Source: Marinobacter sp. F3R11 (GTDB taxonomy: Bacteria; Pseudomonadota; Gammaproteobacteria; Pseudomonadales; Oleiphilaceae). Taken from it: a stretch of DNA of 64,000 nt. Position 1 is the stretch's first letter, and every line of letters begins with the position of its first letter. This document shows, piece by piece, positions 46,046 to 55,359 of the stretch. A model generated the notes under the pieces. It worked only from the letters and a program-made list of their open reading frames with translations, searched no databases and was not told the origin of the DNA. The stretch covers positions 1-64,000 of the forward strand of contig NZ_QOCH01000015.1 in NCBI RefSeq assembly GCF_003318275.1, read 5' to 3'. The translations under genes and the position numbers were made by a program.

Positions 46046-47182
46046 TCATAAAAGGCTGCGATAAACTTCAAGATATCGATCAGCCATAGCGTCCAACGTA
46101 AATTTTTCAGCTTGACGACGGGAAGCCAGAGCCAAATGTTCTGGGCCGTGTGTGTTCAAATTTTCGATACTGAGCTTTATCGCCTGCGCCCAGGCTTCCG
46201 GATCTTCAATATCGCGAACCAAGGTAACCGCCGGATTCTGCGAACCTAGTACTTCACGCAAGCCATCTACATTGGAGGCCACAACAGGTAAGCCTGTTGA
46301 CATACCCTCAACGGCTACCAAGCCGAAGCCTTCCCAGAGGGAGGGGATGAGCTGGATATCTGCCTTGGCCAAATAGTCTTCAATCTGGTCTGACCAACCG
46401 ACCAAATGCACCAAGTCATGTAAATGTTCCTGATGAATAAGCTTCTCTAGCTGAGCTCTTTCTGGACCTTCTCCAATAATTTCGTATGACTCAATTTGAT
46501 CTCGCAAAAAAGACACTGCCTTGATGGCAGTTGCAAGGTTTTTTTTTGCAGTTAATGAGCCGATCGAAACCAATTTTGCTTTGCGACCATTCACCGGCTG
46601 ACGTTGGCACGGCTGATAGATACGAGAGCCATTTGGAATCATAATTAAGCGCTCAGAAATTTTAGGACCGACCCATTTTTTCAACGAGCCATAAACGCCA
46701 TCACTTATACAAATAACTTTAGAGTATCGCCGATAAACAAAACGCTCAATGAACCAAAAAAGAGGTATATGGCGCCGCTTATTGGTTGTATTATGCTCTG
46801 TGTAAACAAGCCTTATATCTCTTAGTCCAATAGTGGCAAGCACCACATAGAAAAAAGGCCAGGTCAGGTGGGCGTGGATTATTAAATTTCTACATGAAGA
46901 ATTTTGCAATAATTTGATTTTTTTTCTAAGTTTAAATATGTTCGATATCTTCCTTGGATTTTCGCTGAGAACCTCCTTAGGATCAGCTACTTCAGAGATA
47001 TCGCCCGATAGATAAATAGATGCGCACTCTATATTCTTATCGAGATAAGCTTTTTGGAGTTCCCGTACTAGTAGTTCGGCACCACCTCCTTTTGGTGACG
47101 AAATCACATTTAAAAACACAAAACAAACCCGACAGCTATTACATTCACAAGAAAAAGTCCTGACAAAAAAAGCATTCTCCAA
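46046..47182 (-). CDS. Glycosyltransferase family 4
   Basis: GT-B glycosyltransferase of up to 378 aa. The N-terminal [26 protein letters not shown] and the C-terminal [36 protein letters not shown] (EX7E) mark GT4. The start is uncertain: the frame opens with a TTG at 47182 and the first 20 residues are Cys-rich and unlike the family; a GTG at 47119 is possible. The first third is more A+T-rich than the rest. Donor and acceptor unknown. Confidence 0.82.
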   Translation of the reverse strand: MENAFFVRTFSCECNSCRVCFVFLNVISSPKGGGAELLVRELQKAYLDKNIECASIYLSGDISEVADPKEVLSENPRKISNIFKLRKKIKLLQNSSCRNLIIHAHLTWPFFYVVLATIGLRDIRLVYTEHNTTNKRRHIPLFWFIERFVYRRYSKVICISDGVYGSLKKWVGPKISERLIMIPNGSRIYQPCQRQPVNGRKAKLVSIGSLTAKKNLATAIKAVSFLRDQIESYEIIGEGPERAQLEKLIHQEHLHDLVHLVGWSDQIEDYLAKADIQLIPSLWEGFGLVAVEGMSTGLPVVASNVDGLREVLGSQNPAVTLVRDIEDPEAWAQAIKLSIENLNTHGPEHLALASRRQAEKFTLDAMADRYLEVYRSLL

Positions 47183-47245
47183 ACCCCATCATAAACCCTG
47201 AGACAAATACAGAAAGATCATAAAAAACACTAGCAAAAAACAAAA

Positions 47246-48106
47246 TTATCGACGCTCACCATAATCTCCAAAAAATGTTTTAACTGCAGAAATAACTTGG
47301 TGAAATTTTAAATAAAAAATCAAAAAAAATGCTTTAATTTTCACATTAGCCGGCGCTTTTTTATCAAAAAATAATATTTTCAATCTGATTACCGGTGGAG
47401 ATATTGCTATAAGCAACCCTTTCACTCTATTGGACTTAACCTTTCCTGAAGCCAAGCGTTTTGCCTTTATAGTCAACTCCGATATACTGAACCGTAACGG
47501 GTGAAATACCCTTGTAGAATCGGAGTACTTGAAGCCTATTCCTTTTCGCTTAGCCCTACTGCAAAAATCCACATCACCACCAGAAAAAAGTGAAGAATCA
47601 AATTGACCAACATTATAGAACACGGCTCGACTAACCGCCAGATTAGCTGTAGCACCAACACTTTTTCTCGCATACAAATCTTGGTTAATTCCAAAAATAT
47701 AATCGTAACTCTCCGCAAAATTATATTTTCCAGCCCGAAGAACACTGAACATTTCAACACGACCAACTAAGATACCCTCTTCCGCTCTAAAATGAGAAAC
47801 GATCGATAGCAACCAATCATCATCGGGAATACAATCTGCATCGGTAAAAGCTAATATCTCACCTCGCGCCACACCAACCCCGGCATTTCTTGCAGCATAA
47901 GACCCTGGCTTTTGCTCATTAATCATTAAACAATTTTCTGGACATTTCAAAAAGCTAGGCCGCACATCATCGGGGTCATTATTAACCACAATAATTTCGA
48001 ACTGATCCTTCTTTAATTCTTGCCTACCAAGTGCATCCAAACATAACTGCAGCCTTTCCCAGTCATGATAAACCGGCACAATAACACTTAAAAATCCAAT
48101 AACCAT
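47246..48106 (-). CDS. Glycosyltransferase family 2
   Basis: A 286-aa GT-A enzyme: FLSVIVPVYHDWERLQLCLDAL, NNDPDD, the metal-binding region AFTDADCIPDDDWL and SGGDVDFCSRAKRKG. The C-terminal part is Lys- and Phe-rich. Base use is A+T-rich compared with genes on either side of the locus, shared with the polymerase-like gene next to it. It probably adds one sugar of the repeat unit. Confidence 0.87.
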   Translation of the reverse strand: MVIGFLSVIVPVYHDWERLQLCLDALGRQELKKDQFEIIVVNNDPDDVRPSFLKCPENCLMINEQKPGSYAARNAGVGVARGEILAFTDADCIPDDDWLLSIVSHFRAEEGILVGRVEMFSVLRAGKYNFAESYDYIFGINQDLYARKSVGATANLAVSRAVFYNVGQFDSSLFSGGDVDFCSRAKRKGIGFKYSDSTRVFHPLRFSISELTIKAKRLASGKVKSNRVKGLLIAISPPVIRLKILFFDKKAPANVKIKAFFLIFYLKFHQVISAVKTFFGDYGERR

Positions 48107-48177
48107 ATATAAATAACAACCTAGAAAATTAAAAGACTACATTACTACCCATTCAACAAAAATAAATTCACAGCAAA

Positions 48178-49152
48178 TCATTTTCTAAAACCACAACCAG
48201 GAAATATAGAAAACTTATAATTATCATAAAATCTGGACAATACGAGACTAAGATAAATTAACGATAAAAAATATGCTGGCATACCCAAGCGATTTGAAAT
48301 AATTATGTAATCTGAAAAAACCAAAACTATAACAGAACAAAAAAACATCATCCGCATAAAAGAAAACCTATCAACATCTAAATGTATTACTGAAGCATGA
48401 ATAAATAAAGAAACAATGAGAACAAAACTAACACTAGAGCTTGCAGGCGCCATACTGGATATTCGCTCTATTGCACTAAGTTTTCTATCTAGGTCAGGTA
48501 ACCCAATCAAAGAAAACAAACCAAAAATCTTCAAAAACAACAAGCTCACTATATTCGAAAAAAAACCAAAACCAGAAATCAAAACAAACAAATAGGCAAC
48601 CAAACGACTTCTCAACTTAATACAAGATAAAGAAAAAAACAAAAACATCGACAAATGACTAAAAAATGAGATAAAGACATAAAAAAACCCACAAACGCTG
48701 GAAGACCTATAGCACTTAAAAAACAGTATTAAGAAAAATAAACCTAGAAACTGCCTATAGAGAAACGCAAACTGATCCAAGAAAAAAAACATCAGAAAAT
48801 AAAAAACCATGCCAAAAAAAATAAAATTTATACTTTTCATTAAAAAATAAAAAGGAACAATCCACATCACCCCAAGAAAATAATTAAATTGATAATAATC
48901 CAAACCAATAAAATTACCCACCCTATAAAACAAAACGGGAACAAATTCAACACCAAAGCGGTCGAACCTTAAGTTCAAGCCTTCATTATATGCATTATAA
49001 TACTGAAGATAATCAGACTTTAACTCAACTCCATAAACAGATTTATACAAAAAATAGAAATAAAATAAAGAAAAGATTACAATAAAAAAAAGTCTGAGCC
49101 CGCCAACTATTTGTTTTTGAAAAAATGCACTGTAACGGCTACCCTCAATCAT
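48178..49152 (-). CDS. EpsG/Wzy-like polysaccharide polymerase
   Basis: A 324-aa, very hydrophobic protein with about eight to ten membrane helices, rich in Phe and Tyr (for example VIFSLFYFYFLYKSVYGVELKSDYLQYYNAYNEG). The SDYLQYYNAY segment after the first helix, plus YRQFLGLFF, resembles EpsG/Wzy polymerases, which join repeat units in the periplasm. The DNA is strikingly A+T-rich with many A and T runs, unlike the flanking metabolic genes, which suggests acquisition from elsewhere. Function is by topology and context. Confidence 0.72.
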   Translation of the reverse strand: MIEGSRYSAFFQKQIVGGLRLFFIVIFSLFYFYFLYKSVYGVELKSDYLQYYNAYNEGLNLRFDRFGVEFVPVLFYRVGNFIGLDYYQFNYFLGVMWIVPFYFLMKSINFIFFGMVFYFLMFFFLDQFAFLYRQFLGLFFLILFFKCYRSSSVCGFFYVFISFFSHLSMFLFFSLSCIKLRSRLVAYLFVLISGFGFFSNIVSLLFLKIFGLFSLIGLPDLDRKLSAIERISSMAPASSSVSFVLIVSLFIHASVIHLDVDRFSFMRMMFFCSVIVLVFSDYIIISNRLGMPAYFLSLIYLSLVLSRFYDNYKFSIFPGCGFRK

Positions 49153-49833
49153 AATAATCTTATAAAAACATTAACATTGAAACGCAAGGATTTAGATTTA
49201 TATATTTTTAAGACAGGTCTAATCAACGTCTAATTCTCCATCAGTTCATATACGGTAGATGCGTTTATGATTTTAGCCAAAGCCCTTCACGTTGCGCAAA
49301 TACAGATAACACAGACCGAAGCCCCAGTTGCGTTGATTGTGGGTCAGGCCACCAACCAGCCTTAACTGCGTTCTTTGTCATCTCGAGGCGCTGATATAGC
49401 GTTACCACTTTCCCTCAAGGGCTTCCTGCGTAGCTCCGATTTGAGACACTATTCGGCGTACATCTTCTTGAGGCGGGGGGGGGTTCGTCTTCGAGCGCCT
49501 TCAGGCGCTTTATCCAGCCTGCTTTAAAATCGCCATGTTCTGGCTGTCGGTCAAACGTGATTTACGCATGTGGAATCTCTCGCGATTTTCAGCGTACAAA
49601 ATTCCACTTAACACCGCGATTACTTTTCGGGGGGGAATTGCCCTTGAGCAACACTGTTTTGGCAAGACGCTATTTAAAGCGGACGCAGCCAGCGTCGATA
49701 TCGCGTCTTAGCTATCAGCCTTTTAACAATTGACCATCTTTCAGGCCAGTTTGGATACAGATTTCTTTGCCGCACTGGACTTGCTCGGGGCACAAGCCTT
49801 TCTCGATATAATAGGCATTAAACTCCGGTACCG
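49153..49833. other. Gene-free gap around the IS scar
   Basis: Apart from the decayed IS3 element I see no intact gene in this 680-bp gap. The part at 49690-49833 has no recognisable homology; a plus-strand frame 49730-49954 overlaps the next gene's 3' end and looks random. The gap separates the pse half of the locus from the A+T-rich polymerase half. Confidence 0.6.
49271..49569 (-). pseudogene. Decayed IS3-family element (orfA start and orfB piece)
   Basis: ATG 49569 opens MRKSRLTDSQNMAILKQAG then a stop: the start of an IS3-family OrfA. Further fragments in other frames read LKKMYAE and EALEGKW, both OrfA pieces. At about 49271-49350 the reading GLTHNQRNWGFGLCYLYL... NVKGFG is an OrfB piece. 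Much of the transposase is deleted, with stops, frameshifts and a long G run (about 49477-49486). It is a non-functional scar. The candidate terminal repeat TGGAATTTTGTACGC lies just upstream (about 49588-49604). Confidence 0.75.
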
Positions 49834-51219
49834 TTACGTCTTGGCCGTATGTTCAAATTCAATCACATCAACTGGCAACGCTTCCCCCTCAAAAATTCGT
49901 TCCAAACACTCTACAACCAAGTCTCCTTCTCGACTTTCCCAGTCGGTAAGGTAAGTCGAACTGTAGTAGCGCACTGCTTTAGCATTAGGGGTGTATTTGT
50001 CGCAAGTATTTTGAATTAGCCGCAAAATCTCAGTAACAGATGTAGCGGGCTCAGTTAACCCATGCTTTACGTAACCATAGTAATCCGGAAGTTCCGCAGG
50101 TTCGAGTTCATAGTATATAGGCATCACTCCAGCCAAAGCAGCCTCCAGATGGATACTGCTGTTTCCGGCGATCAGCCACCCTATTTGCTCCATGAAATCT
50201 GAAATTGGTTCCGTACGAGGATCGCTCAACATCACTTGTTGGCTATTAGAAAAGGCCTCACGATATTGGTCGGTATCTCGCAGTGCCTGGCCAGGATGCC
50301 AACGTAACCGTACATTTAGCCCCTTGCCTACCAGAACGTTTATAAATTCGATGCCAGCTTTGGTGTTGTCCATAGCGTTCAAAGCCACCCCAACCACGTT
50401 TTCGTGCGGACCACTGGACCTTCTCAGATGTTTTTTCTGACCAGAAAGAATCACCTGTGGCATCGGAACGTCTCGCACAGTATCCGGCTGGTTGGGTTCA
50501 CACTCCAGGTAGGTGTCTAGCGCACACTGCCCATCAAGGAATGCGTAATCTACCCGTAGTGCCGGGAATAAGGGGCTCACAGATGCATGCTGCAGGTATA
50601 CTGTTTTAATACCTAGATGATGAGCAACAGCAAGCATGCAACGGTTAGGAGTGTTGTGGTCGTTGGCTGTGATTACAAATTCCGGTTTAACCTGCGACAG
50701 CACACGATAGAAGTACGACAGGTATATATAAACCTGACAAAAATTAGCAAAATGCCAACTCACAGAAACAGGGTGTCGTGCTTTTAGCTCGCGGTATAAA
50801 GCCAAACCCCGTGTAGCGAACAAAATGAACGAACGGGCTATATCAGTAACCGACAGTTGGCAAGAAATGTAACCTTTGTCTTCATGTTTATTAGCCAGCA
50901 ACCGAGAATCTGCAATACAAACCAGCTTTTCACCTCGTGCTTTTAACGACTCAATAGTCTGCTCCAGCGAACCCATTTGGTTGGCTGAGCCAGCGAATAT
51001 CAGGAATTTAGCCGGACGTTTGAGCTCCGGTGGTCGTTTTAAGCGCAGATCCCGAAAGAGCAGAGCAACAAATTTTGCGACCTGAAGGAAAAGGCCGCGG
51101 TAGCGAGGCCTCTTACTGGTTAGCAATGGCAAATTATCAATCTGCTGCCCATGCAAATACGCCAACCACGTTTCCGGTTCGCCAACCAGCACGGTTTTCA
51201 AATCTCGGTACCACCCCAT
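49834..51219 (-). CDS. Unassigned GT-B-like protein, possible pseudaminic acid transferase
   Basis: A 461-aa soluble protein that I cannot place in a named family. The C-terminal half has features of GT-B or CDP-glycerol-type transferases: YLQHASVSPLFPALRVDYAFLDG, LRWHPGQALRD, and AGNSSIHLEAALAGVMPIYYELEP, similar to the sugar-nucleotide site of KpsC/TagF-like enzymes. It directly follows pseI (TGATG overlap), so it is translated with the pse operon. That makes transfer of CMP-activated pseudaminic acid the most attractive guess. Its downstream end borders the IS scar; the C-terminus could have been altered. Confidence 0.7.
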   Translation of the reverse strand: MGWYRDLKTVLVGEPETWLAYLHGQQIDNLPLLTSKRPRYRGLFLQVAKFVALLFRDLRLKRPPELKRPAKFLIFAGSANQMGSLEQTIESLKARGEKLVCIADSRLLANKHEDKGYISCQLSVTDIARSFILFATRGLALYRELKARHPVSVSWHFANFCQVYIYLSYFYRVLSQVKPEFVITANDHNTPNRCMLAVAHHLGIKTVYLQHASVSPLFPALRVDYAFLDGQCALDTYLECEPNQPDTVRDVPMPQVILSGQKKHLRRSSGPHENVVGVALNAMDNTKAGIEFINVLVGKGLNVRLRWHPGQALRDTDQYREAFSNSQQVMLSDPRTEPISDFMEQIGWLIAGNSSIHLEAALAGVMPIYYELEPAELPDYYGYVKHGLTEPATSVTEILRLIQNTCDKYTPNAKAVRYYSSTYLTDWESREGDLVVECLERIFEGEALPVDVIEFEHTAKT

Positions 51220-52271
51220 CAGACGAAGCTACCCTCAGTCACTGGCGTATTCGCATTTACAGCCTGCACAACCCTCCTGCCAATTACCTGCCCCAAGTAC
51301 TTAGGCGCCAACCCAAACCCTGGCCGCACGCTTCGCACACAACCCTCCGTAATCAACTCACCCGATTTCATATCCTTCACGAAATAAAGTGACCGGCGGA
51401 ACTGAGCATTACTCAACTCACTAGACTTGCGCCCATAATCCACTTTGCCCAACGCTTTCCAAGCCGTTTTACTATCCCGGCACAAGGCCGCAAGATCTTC
51501 TGGCTCTAGCGAGAAGCTGTCGTCCGGGCCTCCGCCCTTTCGATCTAAGGTAAAGTGTTTTTCAATAATTGAAGCGCCCAGTACTACGCTCGCAATAGCG
51601 GTTGTGTTGTCCAGAGTATGGTCAGACAAACCTGTCACCAAACCAAAACGATCAATCATGTCTGGTATCGTGCGAAGGTTGTAATCTTCGGCCGGTGCAG
51701 GGTAACCACTAACACATTGCAGAATTGCCAGTTCTTTACAGCCGCCCTCACTGGCTGCCGTGATGGCTTCTTCGATTTCTTCTGCGTTGGCCATACCGGT
51801 GGAGATGATCATCGGCTTTCCGGTAGCTGCTACATAGCGAATCAGCGGAAGATCTACCGCTTCAAAAGAAGCAATTTTGTAAGCTGGTGCGTTCAGGTCT
51901 TCCAATAGATCAACTGCCGTCGTATCGAAAGGTGAGCTGAAGATCGGGATTCCTATTTTTCTCGCATGCTCGAAAAGTGGTTTATGCCATTCCCAAGGCA
52001 TGTGAGCTTCTTCATAAAGCTCATAGAGAGTTCGACCATCCCATAGCCCCCCTTTGATTTTAAAGTCATCGGAATCGGAATTCAGGGTAATGGTGTCTGG
52101 GCGGTAGGTTTGGAGCTTTACGGCATCCGCACCAGCCTTCGCAGCTTCGTCGACGATTTTAATCGCTGTTTCCAACTTACCGTTATGATTGGCTGAGAGC
52201 TCGGCAATAATATAGGGCGACTGATTGCGGGAAATCTCCCGGCCGGCGATTACAATTTTAGGTTCACTCAT
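51219..52271 (-). CDS. pseI: Pseudaminic acid synthase
   Basis: PseI condenses the deoxy-sugar made by PseG with phosphoenolpyruvate to give pseudaminic acid. The 350-aa protein has the NeuB TIM barrel (SPYIIAELSANHNGKLETAIKIVDEAAKAGADAVKLQTY, SSPFDTTAVDLLEDLNAPAYKIASFE, STGMANAEEIEEAI, GLSDHTLDNTTAIASVVLGASIIEKHFTLD) and a C-terminal antifreeze-like domain from about 290. LQTYRPDTITLNSD favours PseI over NeuB. It overlaps pseH by 8 nt. Confidence 0.95.
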   Translation of the reverse strand: MSEPKIVIAGREISRNQSPYIIAELSANHNGKLETAIKIVDEAAKAGADAVKLQTYRPDTITLNSDSDDFKIKGGLWDGRTLYELYEEAHMPWEWHKPLFEHARKIGIPIFSSPFDTTAVDLLEDLNAPAYKIASFEAVDLPLIRYVAATGKPMIISTGMANAEEIEEAITAASEGGCKELAILQCVSGYPAPAEDYNLRTIPDMIDRFGLVTGLSDHTLDNTTAIASVVLGASIIEKHFTLDRKGGGPDDSFSLEPEDLAALCRDSKTAWKALGKVDYGRKSSELSNAQFRRSLYFVKDMKSGELITEGCVRSVRPGFGLAPKYLGQVIGRRVVQAVNANTPVTEGSFV

Positions 52272-52794
52272 TATTCAATCCCTTATCCTTGATTTGCCAC
52301 TCACATTTAAGCAGGCCTAGACACACAACATCATGAAAGTCATTACCGTCAAAATGCTGGTCTCGGAGACGTCCTTCTTCCATGAATCCAAGCGCCTTAT
52401 GAAAAGCTATCGAGCGCTCATTGAAGCCAAGCGCTTGGCCGCAAACCTTATGAAGACCTAGTTGTCCAAATGCGTAAACTAAGGCCTGACTGCCTAGTGA
52501 CCGCCCCGTACCTTTCGGGGCATCTGGTGACAGGTAGAACCCCCAGTCTGCCACTTCCTTGCATCGCGTTCGGGTGATATTCACAAACCCTCTCGCCTTG
52601 CCCTCGCTCTCATAAATCATAAGATCTACGGCTGGATTGCGACGGGCTCCGGCAAACCACTTGCGGTGTTCATCGAACCCGATCTCATGAGTGGTGTACA
52701 TATAACGGCGAACTTCCGAGTGGTTGCGCCAGTACAACACCAACTCAAGATCCGCTTCAGTCATAGGACGAAGCCTGTACTTTGTCATCGACAT
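52264..52794 (-). CDS. pseH: UDP-4-amino-4,6-dideoxy-sugar N-acetyltransferase
   Basis: PseH acetylates the 4-amino group made by PseC. The 176-aa protein has a GNAT fold: YRLRPMTEADLELVLYWRNHSEVRRYMYT at the start, RTRCKEVADWGFYLSPDAPKGTGRSLG around the acetyl-CoA site and GFNERSIAFHKALGFMEEG. WRN near residue 23 is typical of PseH. It overlaps pseG by 10 nt. Confidence 0.92.
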   Translation of the reverse strand: MSMTKYRLRPMTEADLELVLYWRNHSEVRRYMYTTHEIGFDEHRKWFAGARRNPAVDLMIYESEGKARGFVNITRTRCKEVADWGFYLSPDAPKGTGRSLGSQALVYAFGQLGLHKVCGQALGFNERSIAFHKALGFMEEGRLRDQHFDGNDFHDVVCLGLLKCEWQIKDKGLNNE

Positions 52795-53909
52795 CTCCCG
52801 ACTAACAGCTGCATGATTTGCACAACGCTTGGGGCGCCCTTCCCATCAGTTATCCCAGCAGCGGCAAGGCTCATGCGTTCCAGGCAGCCCAACTCACCAA
52901 TTTTAGACAACTCCAAAGGCAAAGCCGTTTGAGCCGCTTTGGGATCGGTGATCGTTAATGCAGCACCGGCCGCTGCCAGAGCACTAGCTCCGGGAACCTG
53001 GTTTTCGGCCTGAATCACCAGCACCGCTGGAAGCCCTAGGCAGCAACGCTCCCAAGAAGTCCCTCCTGCAGCTCCAATTGACAGATCCGCCAGAGACATC
53101 CGCTCGGCCATATCACTAACGTTCACGTTCACTGTTGCCTTGAAGGGTAACTGAGCCGCATGCCGTCTAACATCATCCAAATAGGGTGCCGCCGCGCCCA
53201 TAATAATATCTAGGTGAGTATCCTTAGGCAGAGCCGTTGTCGCCAAGGCAAGCAGAACTTGACCTGTCACATTCGTTCGATCCACGCCACCCAAGGAAAT
53301 CAGTATGCGCTTCAACTCAAGTTGGGCCCGGCGTTTCAAGCTGCGTTCCCGTAGTTCGGAGAATTCAGGACGTAACAAAGCGTATTCGGGCCCGATCAAT
53401 CGTTGACAGCCTTCAGGCACCAGCCCGTCGTAATCCGATGGTTTGCGACCCAGGTTCTGGTCCAGCAGCAATGCACATTCGTGGTTCCGATCCGCCAGAT
53501 CATCAATCACCATAATTCGGCCAACCGCTTTGGTGACCTGCTGCTCCCAACGGGCATCCAGGGCGTAATGATCGACCACCAACCAGTCTGCCTTCAAGGG
53601 CTCCAGGACCGCACCGGTCTGTTCTGCGTCTTCCAGCCAGGGCACACTCAGCCAGTCGGCGTAGGTATTAGTATCCTTTCCTGATAACTCCCGCTCAGTG
53701 CCGCTAGTAATTGGCAGCAGTGTGAGTTCGTAACCTTTTTTTGAAATTAACTCACCCAAATGACCTTTATGCTCACGGCAAATAAACCGGCATTCGTGCC
53801 CTTGCCTAGTCAGTTCATCCGCCAGTGTCAGGCATCGCATAAGGTGGCCTGTGCCAATCTGAACGGAGGCATCGGCGCGGAACACGACCTGCATAGAATG
53901 CTTTGTCAT
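52785..53909 (-). CDS. pseG: UDP-2,4-diacetamido-2,4,6-trideoxy-altropyranose hydrolase
   Basis: PseG removes UDP so that PseI can act. The 374-aa protein starts with VVFRADASVQIGTGHLMRCLTLADEL (catalytic His about 22), then VVDHYALDARWE, LISLGGVDRTN and the C-terminal UDP site GAAGGTSWERCCLGLPAVLV. Standard length for PseG; ATG 53909 overlaps pseF as ATGA. Confidence 0.94.
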   Translation of the reverse strand: MTKHSMQVVFRADASVQIGTGHLMRCLTLADELTRQGHECRFICREHKGHLGELISKKGYELTLLPITSGTERELSGKDTNTYADWLSVPWLEDAEQTGAVLEPLKADWLVVDHYALDARWEQQVTKAVGRIMVIDDLADRNHECALLLDQNLGRKPSDYDGLVPEGCQRLIGPEYALLRPEFSELRERSLKRRAQLELKRILISLGGVDRTNVTGQVLLALATTALPKDTHLDIIMGAAAPYLDDVRRHAAQLPFKATVNVNVSDMAERMSLADLSIGAAGGTSWERCCLGLPAVLVIQAENQVPGASALAAAGAALTITDPKAAQTALPLELSKIGELGCLERMSLAAAGITDGKGAPSVVQIMQLLVGRCR

Positions 53910-54610
53910 GAGGGCTTAGACTTTCGTGCATACAAAGCCTTGGCAAAGTTCAGGTCTTCGTAATCGTCAATATCAACCGCGCTTTCCCAAGAAAGCGGTT
54001 CAAATACGTGATCTGGACCATAGAACGTTCTGGTTGACAGCAATTCGTTTGCGTTAGCAACCCAGATGGCCCCGGTTGGGCAATACAGTTCCGGTAGGTC
54101 CTGCGACCTTTTAGCGGCAGTTTCCGGAAAAAGCCGCCGGGGATGGCCGGAGTCGTCCAGTTGTACCGCCCACCATGGGTTCATCCATCCATACTTGAAA
54201 CAACTGATCTGAAAGCTACGTCCATGATGCTCGAATTGAGAGAGTGCCGCCTTAATATCTGTGCCTGTGCGCATCGGACAGTTAGCCATCAACTGAGTGA
54301 CGGAGCTGTAGTCTTCACCCCAGTAATCGATAGCTTGTTGCAATGCTGATGCCGATGCTTCGCTAACCGGCGTATAGTCATCGGCAAATTCTTGTCTGAG
54401 AAACGGAACTTCCGCGCCCCACTCTTTTGAGACTTCGCCGATTTTCGGGTCATCGGTAGAGACCAGTATTCGATCAAACACTCCCGAGTCCTTGGCAGCC
54501 TGAATCGTCCAGGCGATCATTGGCTTGCCAAAAAATTCGAGAATATTTTTCTCTGGAATGCGTTTTGAGCCGCCACGAGCCGGTATTATTGCAATCCTGC
54601 GCGCTACCAT
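53906..54610 (-). CDS. pseF: Pseudaminic acid cytidylyltransferase
   Basis: PseF makes CMP-pseudaminic acid from CTP. The 234-aa protein shows the CMP-sugar synthetase motif IAIIPARGGSKRIPEKNILEFFGKPMIAWTI, LVSTDDPKIGEVS, TQLMANCPMRTGTDI and the PseF-type segment GWMNPWWAVQL. It overlaps the SDR gene upstream by 7 nt. Confidence 0.94.
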   Translation of the reverse strand: MVARRIAIIPARGGSKRIPEKNILEFFGKPMIAWTIQAAKDSGVFDRILVSTDDPKIGEVSKEWGAEVPFLRQEFADDYTPVSEASASALQQAIDYWGEDYSSVTQLMANCPMRTGTDIKAALSQFEHHGRSFQISCFKYGWMNPWWAVQLDDSGHPRRLFPETAAKRSQDLPELYCPTGAIWVANANELLSTRTFYGPDHVFEPLSWESAVDIDDYEDLNFAKALYARKSKPS

Positions 54611-55359
54611 ACCGACCAGCCTCCGTCAGCCACTAAAGTCTGCCCTGTCACAGAGCTACTACCTTGCTGTACCAGAAAGTCCAGCGGCCCAAGAATCTCA
54701 GATTCAGATAACATGCGACGGCTCGGTGTTAACTCAGCGTATCGGGCTTTGAAAGCTTCACCCACTCGGCCCTCAACACCACCATAGGCAATGCAATTTA
54801 CCCTGACACCTTTGCCTGCCATGCGAACTGCAAGCTCTTTAGTCAGATGTCCCAAGGCTGCTTTCGCCACCCCATATTGAATTGGTGACTGCTTTGGGTA
54901 GTCGTCGTACAAGTGCGGGTTAGCTGCAACGACACCATATTGCGACCCAATATTGGTGATTGTGCACAACTGATCAGGCTGGGCGTTGAAAAACCCCATA
55001 GAAAGTTCATAAGGGACAACAACATCCATCAGGTATTCCGCCAGGAAATCCTCCCGACTCGTTTGCCCAAAAGCATCCGTTTTAAGCGAATCGAGACTAC
55101 GCGCATTATTGACCAAGTGGTTGATTTGGTAACCGCCACTTTGTAAAGCCTGAATCAAGTCCATTGCCGCAGTGGGACTGGTCAGATCGGATATAATCGC
55201 TTCAACGCCCTCTGGGCGGCCTAGCTCCTCAATGAAGGCCTGTGCACGACTTTCGCTGGTAGAGGTAAAAAAAACCCGCCACTTTTTGGCTAGAAAATGC
55301 TCAACAAATTTACGGCCAAACTTACCCGTTCCACCAGTAATCAGGATGGTCTGACTCAT
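54604..55359 (-). CDS. SDR oxidoreductase in the pse operon
   Basis: A 251-aa short-chain dehydrogenase: ILITGGTGKFGRKFVEHFLAKK at the start, VNNARS in place of NNAG, YGVAKAALGHLTKELAVRM (Tyr and Lys) and the C-terminal SSVTGQTLVADGGWSVW. Core pseudaminic acid synthesis does not need it, and overlaps with pseF and the Gfo/Idh gene show it is co-expressed. It may alter the sugar further or act on another nucleotide sugar. PtmA-like SDRs occur in similar clusters of Campylobacter; the exact role is open. Confidence 0.85.
   Translation of the reverse strand: MSQTILITGGTGKFGRKFVEHFLAKKWRVFFTSTSESRAQAFIEELGRPEGVEAIISDLTSPTAAMDLIQALQSGGYQINHLVNNARSLDSLKTDAFGQTSREDFLAEYLMDVVVPYELSMGFFNAQPDQLCTITNIGSQYGVVAANPHLYDDYPKQSPIQYGVAKAALGHLTKELAVRMAGKGVRVNCIAYGGVEGRVGEAFKARYAELTPSRRMLSESEILGPLDFLVQQGSSSVTGQTLVADGGWSVW

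Noticed and set aside
49477..49486. Poly-G run as a phase-variation switch
   Set aside because: It lies inside a decayed transposase with other stops, so slippage would not restore a gene.
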